64,000 nucleotides of DNA from Candidatus Methanosphaera massiliense. Lineage in GTDB: Archaea > Methanobacteriota > Methanobacteria > Methanobacteriales > Methanobacteriaceae. The position numbers and the translations under genes are program-made. Shown in pieces: positions 28,411 through 37,856 of this stretch. The stretch lies in the NCBI RefSeq assembly GCF_028890305.1, contig NZ_JARBXM010000001.1:126501-190500 (forward strand). Reading direction: 5' to 3'. Within the stretch, counting starts at the first letter, position 1. Every line of letters begins with the position of its first letter. The notes beneath the pieces were generated by a model. The model was given only the letters and a program-made list of their open reading frames with translations, ran no database searches and was not told where the DNA came from.

Positions 28411-29295
28411 TTGACAAAAAAAGAAGAAGATTTTATAGGGAACTTCAAAGGAAATCGTGAAATAATAAGCCAATTTCTTGTAAAAACTAAAGAAATAAAG
28501 AGAACAAAAAATAATAAACCATACCTTGAATTAACTCTACAAGACAAAACAGGTCAAATTAAAGGAAGAATGTTCACAAAACAAACATATAAAGAGTTTG
28601 ATAACATAGAAGTTAATAGTGTATGGAATATTGTTGGAAAAATTCAAGAGTTCCCGGTAGGATCTGGAAAATACAACATACTAATAAAAAAATTACATGT
28701 TTCAAAAAAGTATGAAAAAGATGAATTTATACGAAAAATAGAACACTATGATAGTCATGTGAAATATCTGAGAAATGCTATTAAAGGCGTTGAAAATCCT
28801 CATCTTAAAAAAATATTAACAACAATATTTGAAGATCCAGAATTTAAACATAAATTTTTCACTGCTCCTGCAGCCAAAATACATCACCATAATTATACTG
28901 GTGGATTACTAGTTCATACTAATGAAGTAATTGAAATCTGTGAAACAATATCTAACATATATGAAGGTATTAATCATGATTTATTAATAACAGGAGCGAT
29001 ATTACATGATATTGGTAAAATAAAGACGTATGACTATGATACAGAGGACATTGAAATAAATTATGAGGGAAGAATGTTAGATCATATTTTTATTGGAGCT
29101 AACATGTTAGAGACAGTAGTAGAAAAGATAGATACTCCTAAAACACTTCGAATACAATTGATCCATATGATTTTAAGTCATCATGGAAAAACAGAATTAG
29201 GATGGGGTTCCACAGTAGATCCTAAAATACCAGAAGCTATAGCTCTACATCATGCCGATGACATAAGTGCTAAAATCACAGATTCATTAGAATAA
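28411..29295 (+). CDS. OB-fold plus HD-domain protein (YhaM-like 3'-5' exonuclease)
   Basis: The 294-aa protein has an N-terminal OB fold (about 15-105) with LELTLQDKTGQIKGRMF. The HD hydrolase domain (about 140-290) has HHHNYTGGLLVHTNEV, then LHDIGKIKTYDY and MILSHHGKTELGWGS. This order is that of bacterial YhaM, which degrades RNA and DNA ends. The start is TTG at 28411, 6 nt after GGAGA. It follows the tadB-like gene by 71 bp. Confidence 0.85.
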   Translation: MTKKEEDFIGNFKGNREIISQFLVKTKEIKRTKNNKPYLELTLQDKTGQIKGRMFTKQTYKEFDNIEVNSVWNIVGKIQEFPVGSGKYNILIKKLHVSKKYEKDEFIRKIEHYDSHVKYLRNAIKGVENPHLKKILTTIFEDPEFKHKFFTAPAAKIHHHNYTGGLLVHTNEVIEICETISNIYEGINHDLLITGAILHDIGKIKTYDYDTEDIEINYEGRMLDHIFIGANMLETVVEKIDTPKTLRIQLIHMILSHHGKTELGWGSTVDPKIPEAIALHHADDISAKITDSLE

Positions 29296-29476
29296 ATAAA
29301 AGCATGTTAAATTAGGAAAAATTAATCTATAAATTTATTATTAATTAAATCAAGATAGTATAATATGAATTATTATTTTTATTATTATTTTATGAAGGAA
29401 TATTAACATTCACTAGTATGATATAATAATTTAATTATTTTTTATTAGACTTCATAATGATATATAAGGTGTAACG

Positions 29477-30580
29477 ATGGATAAAATAAAAATAGCAATT
29501 GTTGGAATAGGAAATTGTGCTAGTTCTTTAATACAAGGAATTTACTATTACGCAGATAAAACAAAGGAAGATGTTGATGGATTAATGCATTGGGAAATCG
29601 ATGGATATAAACCATCAGACATAGAAGTAGTAGCAGCAATAGACATTGATAAAAGAAAAGTAGGCAAAGACGTTAGTGAAGCAATATACGCCAAACCAAA
29701 TTGTACAAAAATATTCTACCCAAATATGGAAAACATGAACGTAAAGGTTTCAATGGGTAAAGTATTAGATGGTGTAGCACCACATATGAAAAACTATAAA
29801 GATGATTCTACATTCATAATATCTGATGAACCGGAACAATCAAAAGAGGAAATTGTAGAATTATTAAAAGAAAGTGGTGCAGAAATGTTAGTAAATTATT
29901 TACCAGTAGGTTCAGAAAAAGCTGGAAAATTCTATGCTGACTGTGCATTAGATGCAGGAATAGCCTTTATTAATTGTGTACCAATATTCATAGTAAGTGA
30001 CCCTGAATATGAAGCAAAATTCAGAGAAAAAGGAATACCATGTATTGGTGATGATATTAAAGCACAAATTGGTGCAACTATCACACACAGAACATTAGCT
30101 AGTCTTTTTAAAGATAGAGGGGTGAAACTTGATAGAACATATCAATTAAACACCGGTGGTAACACTGACTTCCTAAATATGTTAAATCATGATAGATTAG
30201 CATCTAAAAGAGAATCTAAAACAGAAGCTGTACAATCTGTACTAGCACACAGATTAGATGATGATGACATACACATTGGTCCTAGTGATTACGTACCATG
30301 GCAAAAAGATAACAAATTATGTTTCTTACGTATGGAAGGTAGAACCTTTGGAGATGTACCTATGAACATCGAATTACGTTTAAGTGTTGAAGACAGCCCA
30401 AATAGTGCCGGATGTGTAATTGATGCTGTAAGATGCTGTAAATTAGCATTAAAACGTGGAATTAGTGGTGCTTTAACCTCAGTATCCTCATATATAATGA
30501 AACATCCACCTGTACAATATACAGATGATGTGGCTCATGATAAAGTTGAAGCATTCATTAATGGTGATTTAGAAAGATAA
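29477..30580 (+). CDS. ino1: Inositol-1-phosphate synthase
   Basis: Converts glucose-6-phosphate to inositol phosphate for archaetidylinositol lipids. The 367-aa protein has the NAD motif IAIVGIGNCASSLIQG at 6-21 and the conserved GDDIKAQIGATITHRTLASL near 197-216. LNTGGNTDFLNM follows, with the catalytic Lys region KRESK. AAGGTG lies 6 nt before the ATG. An ATGATATAATAAT run at 29419-29431 is a possible TATA box, giving a monocistronic unit. Confidence 0.95.
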   Translation: MDKIKIAIVGIGNCASSLIQGIYYYADKTKEDVDGLMHWEIDGYKPSDIEVVAAIDIDKRKVGKDVSEAIYAKPNCTKIFYPNMENMNVKVSMGKVLDGVAPHMKNYKDDSTFIISDEPEQSKEEIVELLKESGAEMLVNYLPVGSEKAGKFYADCALDAGIAFINCVPIFIVSDPEYEAKFREKGIPCIGDDIKAQIGATITHRTLASLFKDRGVKLDRTYQLNTGGNTDFLNMLNHDRLASKRESKTEAVQSVLAHRLDDDDIHIGPSDYVPWQKDNKLCFLRMEGRTFGDVPMNIELRLSVEDSPNSAGCVIDAVRCCKLALKRGISGALTSVSSYIMKHPPVQYTDDVAHDKVEAFINGDLER

Positions 30581-30606
30581 CTTTAAATCACAAAAACTCT
30601 TTTTTT
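30564..30606 (+). terminator. Stop-spanning hairpin plus T7, end of inositol-phosphate synthase
   Basis: An 8-bp perfect stem (30564-30571 with 30584-30591) encloses the TAA stop in a 12-nt loop. T7 (30600-30606) follows 8 nt later. Confidence 0.65.
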
Positions 30607-30680
30607 ATTAAAAATTAGTAAATATAACTCAAATAATAAACTCTTTTTCAATACATATATGAATTAACACTCTTTTTTTC
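30607..30680 (+). terminator. Two further CTC-T-tract elements downstream
   Basis: After the first T7, the motif ACTC plus T-run recurs at 30640-30648 (T5) and 30669-30679 (T7), which may serve as backup oligo-T termination sites. Confidence 0.35.
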
Positions 30681-30761
30681 TGTAAAATATGATTTTAGAT
30701 TAAAAATAGATTCTATCTAAGACTCAATATTCTTAGAATAAATTAAAAAGAAAAAATAAGA

Positions 30762-31289
30762 TTATTCTTTCTTAATAACTTCTTTATGATCATTATTAGG
30801 TACAATTTGCATTTTACCATCATCATATGTGGTTTTTAATTCTTCACCATTCATAAGATAATGTAAACATATAGCTAATGCTGCTACCTCTGAATGAGGC
30901 TGATTGGTTACACTTAAATTCCAATCAGCAGCTTCATATACCTCTGTTGGTACTCGTGAACCACCAACAATAATTAATTTATCTCTTCCATCATCACGTA
31001 TAGTTGGAACAACATCCTCTACATGTTTTCCATACATTGTTAAATGTATTACCTCATAGCCATCTTTTAAATGCTGTTTAATTACGGGCATGAATGCCTT
31101 ATGATATTCTACTTGGAAGTCACCACCCCAATTTTCCACAACTTTCTCTACTGATTCAATAATATGCTTATCATGTTCCCCACTTAATATTACTTTATCA
31201 GCTCCAAATGCCCTAGCTGTTAAGCAAACATGTGTTGTGATTCTAGTATCTCTTCCAAGTCTATGATCTAATCTTAAAACAGTTATCAT
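30762..31289 (-). CDS. trm56: tRNA (cytidine-56 2'-O)-methyltransferase Trm56
   Basis: SPOUT-family enzyme that methylates C56 in the T-loop of archaeal tRNAs. The 175-aa product opens with LRLDHRLGRDTRITTHVCLTARAFGA. The knot region reads LIIVGGSRVPTEVYEAADWNLSVTNQPHSEVAALA, with the SAM-binding turns characteristic of this family. GAGG precedes the ATG. It follows cobS with a 33-bp gap and may share its transcript. Confidence 0.95.
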   Translation of the reverse strand: MITVLRLDHRLGRDTRITTHVCLTARAFGADKVILSGEHDKHIIESVEKVVENWGGDFQVEYHKAFMPVIKQHLKDGYEVIHLTMYGKHVEDVVPTIRDDGRDKLIIVGGSRVPTEVYEAADWNLSVTNQPHSEVAALAICLHYLMNGEELKTTYDDGKMQIVPNNDHKEVIKKE

Positions 31290-31322
31290 TTATTTAATCC
31301 TCACATTATTTTATCAAAAAAT

Positions 31323-32117
31323 TTATAATAACATTACATTAAGTATTATGAATATTAATGATACAACTCTTCCATATTCATTAGATGCACCTAATATATC
31401 CCCTGTAACACATCCAAAACGTTTTTCAGCAAGGTATGATAAGTATAGTCCACAAATTACAGAGACAAATACTGCCAGTACACCTGCTGCATCTAATAAT
31501 AAATAACCTATTATTAATGAAATTATAATGTTAACTACTAATACTTTGTAATCCATTCCTTTTTTAATTTCTTTTCCAATACCTTTACTATCACTAGTAC
31601 CGAAAACCATTGAAGTTACCATGCTTAATTTTGCACATAATTCCATTAGTATTATTGCAGGTATTAAATATATTGATTGTACTGATGCTATTGCTGCAAT
31701 TGTTGTTATTGCTACAATGAAAAAGCTTGCTATTCCACCAGTTCCAACCATTGAATCACGCATAACATTTAAACGCTTCTCTGGGTCTCCATGAACCATT
31801 AATCCATCACCCATATCCATTACACCATCAACATGATTAAATCCTGTAAACCATATTAAGAAACAATATATTAATGTTGCTGTTAATATATTTGAGAAAG
31901 ATAACACATTATTTAATATAAATGATACTATAGCTCCAATTACACCAATACCTAACCCGATATATGGCCATAATATTACACTACCAGCCATTTCTTTAAT
32001 GGTAATATATCTATTAATTGGGATTCTTGTTGAAAATGAAATTAATCCCAGGATACCATTGAGTGATGGTGATACTTTCGCATGTTTGCTAAAATTCTGT
32101 TTTTTTGTCTTGGTCAT
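31323..32117 (-). CDS. cobS: Adenosylcobinamide-GDP ribazoletransferase (cobalamin synthase)
   Basis: Joins adenosylcobinamide-GDP to alpha-ribazole at the membrane in the last steps of cobalamin synthesis. The 264-aa protein has about six to eight membrane helices and the family motif TGFNHVDGVMDMGDGLMVHG near 90-109, with its Asp-rich metal site. GVTGDILGASNEYGR lies near the C-terminus. A GGAGGA site precedes the ATG. The start overlaps the stop of the upstream gene by one base (TAATG). Confidence 0.95.
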   Translation of the reverse strand: MTKTKKQNFSKHAKVSPSLNGILGLISFSTRIPINRYITIKEMAGSVILWPYIGLGIGVIGAIVSFILNNVLSFSNILTATLIYCFLIWFTGFNHVDGVMDMGDGLMVHGDPEKRLNVMRDSMVGTGGIASFFIVAITTIAAIASVQSIYLIPAIILMELCAKLSMVTSMVFGTSDSKGIGKEIKKGMDYKVLVVNIIISLIIGYLLLDAAGVLAVFVSVICGLYLSYLAEKRFGCVTGDILGASNEYGRVVSLIFIILNVMLL

Positions 32118-32641
32118 TATACTCCTCCTTTATTATCCATATTTAAGTTATCAAACGATTTTTCTAAGGCTTCATTAACTAATTCTTTAACCTCATAAAA
32201 TAAAGAAATATCAAATGATATGTTAACATCTGCCTCAGATCTACATGCAATAAATATTATATTATAGAAATTTCCAACCTTATTATCTAGTTTATCCTTG
32301 TTAATTGCATTAGCCATCCAGGAAGTTGATGCTATTGATTCTACTACTGTACGATATAAATTAATCATAGTCAGATTATCTAATTTAACATCTAAAATTA
32401 GGCTAATATTTGTAAAGTACTTTTTCTCTAGATATTCAACTGTACTTATAACCAATATTCCATCTTTTTCAATTTTAAAACGTTTTAGTGATGGATTATT
32501 ATAGTAATGGTTGTCAAATTTAGTGGCATATTTAAAGTCATAACCTTTTCTATTAGCAAGTACATATAATGGTTCTTCGCTTTCAATTACAAGACCATTA
32601 TATTTCTCGTAAGCTATAACTCCATTCATTTCTAGTTCCAT
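32117..32641 (-). CDS. Unknown protein coupled to cobS, possibly CbiZ-like
   Basis: I do not firmly recognise this 174-aa protein. It is soluble, opens with MELEMNGVIAYEKYNGLVIE, and in the last third has FYNIIFIACRSEADVNISFD followed by a helix rich in Glu and Lys. That end resembles adenosylcobinamide amidohydrolase (CbiZ), where an INII-type strand precedes a long helix, but the match is weak. One-base TAATG coupling to cobS argues for a cobinamide salvage or cobalamin role. GGTGAG precedes the ATG. Confidence 0.65.
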   Translation of the reverse strand: MELEMNGVIAYEKYNGLVIESEEPLYVLANRKGYDFKYATKFDNHYYNNPSLKRFKIEKDGILVISTVEYLEKKYFTNISLILDVKLDNLTMINLYRTVVESIASTSWMANAINKDKLDNKVGNFYNIIFIACRSEADVNISFDISLFYEVKELVNEALEKSFDNLNMDNKGGV

Positions 32642-32851
32642 TATTAACTCACCATTAATTAGAAAATATATTATAAAATTTTTAATAATTTATATTATAT
32701 TGGTAATTAAATAAAAAGTATTATAGAATATAATTTTACAAATACAAGTTTACTTAATTAATAGGAATAATAATCATATAAAAATGAAAAAATAATATTG
32801 ATGTATTTAAAAACATGAATATGATAACAAGAATATAAGGAGAATTAAAGA

Positions 32852-34072
32852 ATGGTATTGATTATAGACCCTCAAACATCTGGTGTTGCAGGAAACATGT
32901 TTATTGGAGCATTCATAGATTTAGGAGCAGATTCTGAAAAAATAAAAGAAGTAATAAACACATATGCTAAAGAATTCGGTGAAGTAACAGTAAACATTAC
33001 AAAAAAACCTAAATCAGGAATTATGAGTACATACGCAGATATCCAAACAACAGACAATTCACCAAGACATTACACAGACATCATAAATAAAATAGATGAA
33101 ATAACAGAAAAAAAATATCCAAACAATACAATAATAACAAAAACAGTTACACTAGCAAAAAAAATATTTAAAACAATAGCCTTAGCTGAATCAAAAGTAC
33201 ATAATCATCCCTTAAGTGAATTACACTTTCATGAAGTAGGATGTGCAGATGCAGTAGCAGATATAATAGGATCATCTTATGCATATCACCTACTAGGATT
33301 AGACAAAGAAACAATATATTCACTGCCCGTTGCAACAGGAGCAGGAACTGTCAATACACAACATGGAATACTACCAGTACCAGCACCAGCAGTACTAGAA
33401 ATCCTATCAGAAACACCAACAATTGGAGGACTAGCAGAAACAGAATTAGCAACACCTACAGGATCAGCAATACTAGTAAATATTACAGATGAATACATAT
33501 CTTCATATCCTTTAGTAACAAACAAGAAAATAGGTTACGGAGCAGGAAAAAAAGAACTAAAAGTATTGAATGCTTTAAGATTAGTTCATGCTAAAACAAT
33601 TACAGAAAAAAATACTATAACTGTATTAGAAACTAATTTAGATACGTTAACTGGAGAAGAATTAGGTAGTTTATTCGAAAAACTATTAAATGAAGGAGCT
33701 AGTGACGTTACAATAATACCTACTATCATGAAAAAGAATAGGCCCGGACAAATATTAAAAGTTATTACAAAAAATAGTAATGTTGAACATTTAATACAAG
33801 TAATCATGAAAGAAACAGGAACACTAGGAATTCGTATTATTCCAACATTACATAGAGGAGTAGCAAATAGAGAAATTGTAACAAAAAATATACAAATAAA
33901 TAATAGTGAAGAAACCGTTCATTTTAAAATTGGATATATGAATGACGAAATTATTAAATGTACCCCTGAATATGAAGATATAAAGAAATTATCTGATAAA
34001 ACATCAATTCCCGTTAAAGATTTAATGAATTTAGCAAAAGCAGAATATATAAGATTATCTGGAAGTGAATAA
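32852..34072 (+). CDS. larC: LarC-family nickel-pincer cofactor protein
   Basis: LarC inserts nickel into the pyridinium pincer nucleotide of lactate racemase in bacteria. This 406-aa single frame opens with DPQTSGVAGNMFIGAFIDLG. It has the metal-binding region LAESKVHNHPLSELHFHEVGCADAVADIIG near 110-140 and AVLEILSETPTIGG near 179-192. It is one uninterrupted frame, unlike lactobacilli, where larC1/C2 are joined by frameshifting. GGAG precedes the ATG. queC follows 2 bp later. The target enzyme in methanogens is not known. Confidence 0.88.
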   Translation: MVLIIDPQTSGVAGNMFIGAFIDLGADSEKIKEVINTYAKEFGEVTVNITKKPKSGIMSTYADIQTTDNSPRHYTDIINKIDEITEKKYPNNTIITKTVTLAKKIFKTIALAESKVHNHPLSELHFHEVGCADAVADIIGSSYAYHLLGLDKETIYSLPVATGAGTVNTQHGILPVPAPAVLEILSETPTIGGLAETELATPTGSAILVNITDEYISSYPLVTNKKIGYGAGKKELKVLNALRLVHAKTITEKNTITVLETNLDTLTGEELGSLFEKLLNEGASDVTIIPTIMKKNRPGQILKVITKNSNVEHLIQVIMKETGTLGIRIIPTLHRGVANREIVTKNIQINNSEETVHFKIGYMNDEIIKCTPEYEDIKKLSDKTSIPVKDLMNLAKAEYIRLSGSE

Positions 34073-34074
34073 AT

Positions 34075-34755
34075 ATGACCAAAAAAGGAATAACCGTTCT
34101 TTCTGGAGGACTTGATTCAACAGTAGCAACATCAATATATGCAGAAGAATATGATTTAACCGCATTAACATTTAACTATGGTCAACAAAGCTTTGACCAG
34201 GAAGTTAAACATGCAAAATTATTATGTGAAAAGTTAGGCATGCACCATGCTGTTATTGATTTACCATGGTTAGAACATATAAGTACCTCTAGTTTAACAA
34301 GTGATGAAAAAATACCTGAACCTAGTGATGATGACTTAGATGATTATGATGCAGCACTTGAAACGGCAAAATCAGTATGGGTTCCAGCACGTAATACTGT
34401 TTTCTGTAGTATAGCATTAGCTTATGCTGAAAGTATTCATGCAGAGATAATAATTGTAGGATGGGATTACGAAGAAGCCGTGACCTTCCCAGATAATTCT
34501 AAAGATTATCTTGACGCTTTTAATAAGACAATAAAATATGGTTCCTTTGATAACATTGAAATAAAAGCACCATTAATTGATATGAATAAAGAAGATATAG
34601 TTTCTAAAGGTCAGGAAGTTAATGCACCAATGGAATTAAGTTATTCCTGTTATACTGGTAATGAGAAACATTGTGGAGTTTGTGAATCCTGTAAAAGAAG
34701 AAGACGTGCATTTATTAAAGTTAATATTGATGATCCAACAGAATACGAGAAGTAA
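34075..34755 (+). CDS. queC: 7-cyano-7-deazaguanine synthase QueC
   Basis: Makes preQ0, the precursor of archaeosine in archaeal tRNA. The 226-aa protein has the PP-loop SGGLDSTVATS at about 10-20, VPARNTVFCSIALAYA near 103-118 and the C-terminal zinc-site Cys set in CYTGNEKHCGVCESCKRRRRAF. It starts 2 bp after larC and is immediately followed by the DUF2284 gene, so the three form one operon. Confidence 0.95.
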   Translation: MTKKGITVLSGGLDSTVATSIYAEEYDLTALTFNYGQQSFDQEVKHAKLLCEKLGMHHAVIDLPWLEHISTSSLTSDEKIPEPSDDDLDDYDAALETAKSVWVPARNTVFCSIALAYAESIHAEIIIVGWDYEEAVTFPDNSKDYLDAFNKTIKYGSFDNIEIKAPLIDMNKEDIVSKGQEVNAPMELSYSCYTGNEKHCGVCESCKRRRRAFIKVNIDDPTEYEK

Positions 34756-34764
34756 GTGTATATT

Positions 34765-35325
34765 ATGAAGGATATTAAATATAATGTTGAGCGTTTTTAT
34801 AAAACATTAACGACCGATGAATTTTATGAAAGATTCTCTAACTTTGAAGTAGTACAAGGGTATTGTAAGGAGTGTCCTCGTTATGACACTAATTACTCTT
34901 GTTCACCTCTTGGCATAGATATTAAAGAATTTATCACTAGTTATGATTATATTGATATTATAGTAACACAAGTCCAATATGATGAGATAGTCTATAATGC
35001 TGATTATAGTAAAGATGAATTGAATGATGTAATTAATAAAACATTTTTTAAGGAAAGAAAGAAGGTGGTTGATAAATTATTAGATTCTGAAAAAAAATAC
35101 ACTAAAGCAGAAAGTTTAACTGGCCCATGTAATCACTGTACACCTAAATGTAAAGAAGTCTACAGTGAATGTAAACATCCTGAAATAAGAAGATATTCCC
35201 TAGCATCCTTAGGTATTGATAGTAAAAAGATACTGAAAGATTTATTTGATATTGATTTAATCTTGATTAATGGTAAATTACCTAAATATATGAATAATAT
35301 ATCCTCAATTTTATATACAAAATAA
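34765..35325 (+). CDS. Cys-rich DUF2284 protein, probable metal binder
   Basis: About 186 aa. Cys residues cluster as GYCKECPRYDTNYSCSPLG near 32-50 and CNHCTPKCKEVYSECKHP near 122-139, as in the DUF2284 predicted metal-binding family, possibly an iron-sulfur protein. I choose the ATG at 34765; a GTG at 34756, directly after the queC stop, would add three residues. It is third in the larC-queC operon. Its role is unknown. Confidence 0.8.
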   Translation: MKDIKYNVERFYKTLTTDEFYERFSNFEVVQGYCKECPRYDTNYSCSPLGIDIKEFITSYDYIDIIVTQVQYDEIVYNADYSKDELNDVINKTFFKERKKVVDKLLDSEKKYTKAESLTGPCNHCTPKCKEVYSECKHPEIRRYSLASLGIDSKKILKDLFDIDLILINGKLPKYMNNISSILYTK

Positions 35326-35391
35326 GTTTATAATGATTTAATAAAAATAATAAGAAGTAATATTTAATTTAGTAAAAGTTTTTTGATTAAA

Positions 35392-35724
35392 TTATTTATC
35401 AAGAAACTTCTGATCTTTTTTAGGAATTCCTGTATCATCAGATACATAGCGTTCAGCTGTAACAGTTAAATCATATTTATCTCTAAGTTTAAGAATAGTA
35501 CCCATAGTTTCTGATGAGTGATGTTTATCAAGTGCACTTTGATTTTTCCAACTATCAATTAGAAGAACCGTTTCAGGATTATTAATTGATGTAAAATATT
35601 CATAACGAAGATTTCCTGAATTAGAACGTATTTTATCCACAGTACCAGAGGATATCATTTCTTTTGCAAATTTTACTGCATTTTCACCACTACCAGTATA
35701 ATAAAGATTCATTGTTATACTCAT
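35392..35724 (-). CDS. Antibiotic biosynthesis monooxygenase (ABM) domain protein
   Basis: The 110-aa product has the small ferredoxin-like ABM fold: ITMNLYYTGSGENAVKFAKE, then LRYEYFTSINNPETVLLIDSWKN, then ALDKHHSSETM. Such proteins are quinone-like oxygenases, heme or flavin-free enzymes, or small-molecule binders; the substrate cannot be told. GGAGGC precedes the ATG. An imperfect 11-bp hairpin surrounds the stop codon (about 35375-35409) but the T-tract after it is short. Confidence 0.82.
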   Translation of the reverse strand: MSITMNLYYTGSGENAVKFAKEMISSGTVDKIRSNSGNLRYEYFTSINNPETVLLIDSWKNQSALDKHHSSETMGTILKLRDKYDLTVTAERYVSDDTGIPKKDQKFLDK

Positions 35725-35882
35725 AATTAGCCTCCGATTTTCTAAAAAGATTTATTTCATTAATGTACCTTTGTTATATAGCTTTTTGAATAGAAAAGGT
35801 CTAATTAAAAAAAGCACTATATGTAATATAAGTTTATAATTATTTTAATAAAAAAAATAGTGTTGTATAAATAAAAAAGAAT

Positions 35883-35925
35883 AAAAAATTGAAAGATGTA
35901 TTTATTCAATAACCATTAATACATC
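35883..35925 (-). terminator. Stop-overlapping hairpin plus T6, end of pycB
   Basis: An 8-bp perfect stem (35918-35925 with 35895-35902) has the TAA stop at the edge of its loop. T6 (35883-35888) follows 6 nt later on the minus strand. Confidence 0.5.
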
Positions 35926-37608
35926 ATCTTTTTCAACTATGTCTCCCTCATCTATTAATATATCAGTTACTTTTCCTGATTTATCTGCTTTTACATCATT
36001 TTCCATTTTCATAGCTTCAAGAACTGCAACTGTATCTCCAGCTTCTACATTATCTCCAACTTTTACTTTAAGTTTTACAATCATACCCTGCATTGCAGAT
36101 CTTAAACCGTCTTTGATAGATGTTTTTATTTGTTTAGATGATGGTTCCATTTCCATGTATCCTGTAGGTAATATTTTAACATTGAATGTTTCACCATCTA
36201 CTTCTACATCATAAGAGTTAGGTATACTTGATGCAGCATATTCTCTTTTAGGTTCTGGTATTTCTTCTTCTACAGCTTCACCTTTGAGGAATTTTTCTCC
36301 AACTGTAGGATATAATGCATAGGTTAAAACATCTTCTTCTTTAGTGTATAAGTCTTCGTCTTTAAGTTTTTGTCTGATGCAGTCTAGTTCTGGTTTTAAT
36401 AAATCAGCTGGTCTGCAAGTAATTGGTTCTTCATCACCATTAGCTTTTTTATAGACTTCCTGATTTATTTCTGCAGGTGGCCTACCATAGAATCCTTTAA
36501 GGTAATCTTTTACTTCTTTGGTAATGTTTTTATATCTTTCACCTGTTAGAACGTTCATTACTGATTGTACACCTACTATTTGACTAGTTGGAGTTACGAG
36601 TGGTGGATATCCAAGGTCTTTTCTTACGAGTGGTATTTCTTTAAGTACATCAGGATATCTGTCTATAGCACTTTGTTGTTTTAATTGTGATACTAGGTTA
36701 GATAACATTCCACCTGGAACTTGATATCGTAATACGTCAGTATCTACTTTTGATGCTAATGGATCAAATAATGCAGCGTATTTGTCTGTTAAATCTGCAA
36801 AGTATTCTTTGATTTTTGTTAGTAAATCTAAATCAATACCTGTATCGTACTTAGTTCCTCTTAATGCTGCTACTACACTTTCGGTAGGTGGCTGTGCGGT
36901 TCCTCCTGCAAATGGTGATATAGCTGTATCTACTATGTCTACTCCTGCTTCAATTGCTGCTTCATAACTCATTAAAGTCATTCCACTAGTACAGTGACTG
37001 TGTAAGTTAATTTCTAAGTCCACTTCATCTTTTAATGCTGTTACTAACTCTTTAGCAACTACTGGAGTTATTAATCCTGCCATATCTTTTATAGTTATAG
37101 CATCACAATCCATTGCAGCTAATTCTTTTGCAAATTCAACGTATTTATCAATTGTATGTACTGGACTTATAGTATAACTTATTGTTCCTTGAACATAAGC
37201 TCCCTGTTCTTTTGCTGTTTTAATAGACATTTCCATGTTTCTAGAATCATTTAATGCATCAAATATTCTGAAAACATCTACTCCATTTTCATAGGATTTC
37301 TCCACAAATTCTTTTACAACATCATCAGGATAATGTTTGTATCCAACAAGATTTTGTCCCCTTAATAACATCTGAATAGGAGTTTTGGTTACGTGTTCTT
37401 TGATAGTTCTTAGTCTTTCCCATGGATCTTCATTTAAGAACCGTATACATGTATCAAAAGTTGCTCCACCCCATGCTTCTAAAGAGAAATAGCCCACGTT
37501 ATCAAGATCTTCTAATATAGGAACCATATCAGAGGTTCTCATTCTTGTAGCTATTAGCGATTGGTGAGCATCACGTAACACAGTTTCTATAATTTTAACT
37601 TTTGCCAT
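35902..37608 (-). CDS. pycB: Pyruvate carboxylase subunit B
   Basis: Transcarboxylase and biotin-carrier subunit that makes oxaloacetate for the incomplete TCA route of methanogens. The 568-aa protein has an HMGL-like TIM barrel (1-270) with ETVLRDAHQSLIATRM and EINLHSHCTSG. A PYC_OADA domain (about 290-460) and a biotinyl domain at the C-terminus follow. EAMKMEND carries the biotin Lys at 534. It is fully intact. The PycA subunit is not in the window. AGGTG precedes the ATG. Confidence 0.96.
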   Translation of the reverse strand: MAKVKIIETVLRDAHQSLIATRMRTSDMVPILEDLDNVGYFSLEAWGGATFDTCIRFLNEDPWERLRTIKEHVTKTPIQMLLRGQNLVGYKHYPDDVVKEFVEKSYENGVDVFRIFDALNDSRNMEMSIKTAKEQGAYVQGTISYTISPVHTIDKYVEFAKELAAMDCDAITIKDMAGLITPVVAKELVTALKDEVDLEINLHSHCTSGMTLMSYEAAIEAGVDIVDTAISPFAGGTAQPPTESVVAALRGTKYDTGIDLDLLTKIKEYFADLTDKYAALFDPLASKVDTDVLRYQVPGGMLSNLVSQLKQQSAIDRYPDVLKEIPLVRKDLGYPPLVTPTSQIVGVQSVMNVLTGERYKNITKEVKDYLKGFYGRPPAEINQEVYKKANGDEEPITCRPADLLKPELDCIRQKLKDEDLYTKEEDVLTYALYPTVGEKFLKGEAVEEEIPEPKREYAASSIPNSYDVEVDGETFNVKILPTGYMEMEPSSKQIKTSIKDGLRSAMQGMIVKLKVKVGDNVEAGDTVAVLEAMKMENDVKADKSGKVTDILIDEGDIVEKDDVLMVIE

Positions 37609-37856
37609 TTATGACACCTGCCTTTGTTATATAATTGTTATGATCATGTAATATTATTGTGTAAATTTTTATTATAATATTATTAAGTTAATGTATTAAT
37701 TAATGAGTAAAATGAAATTATATAAAATTCCACTAATCTAACTTCTATTGTTAATATATGTTTAAACTAATATACCTATTTTACTATAGATTTACCAAAA
37801 GAAATTAAATTAAAATAAAAAATATCAAAAAATAGTTTATATTATAAAGATAATAT

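Noticed and set aside
31290-32800. Cobalamin riboswitch near cobS
   Set aside because: No long structured leader or B12-box-like sequence is present, and the upstream gap is short and nearly pure A/T.
32852-34072. Programmed frameshift in larC as in lactobacilli
   Set aside because: The whole protein is encoded in one uninterrupted frame.
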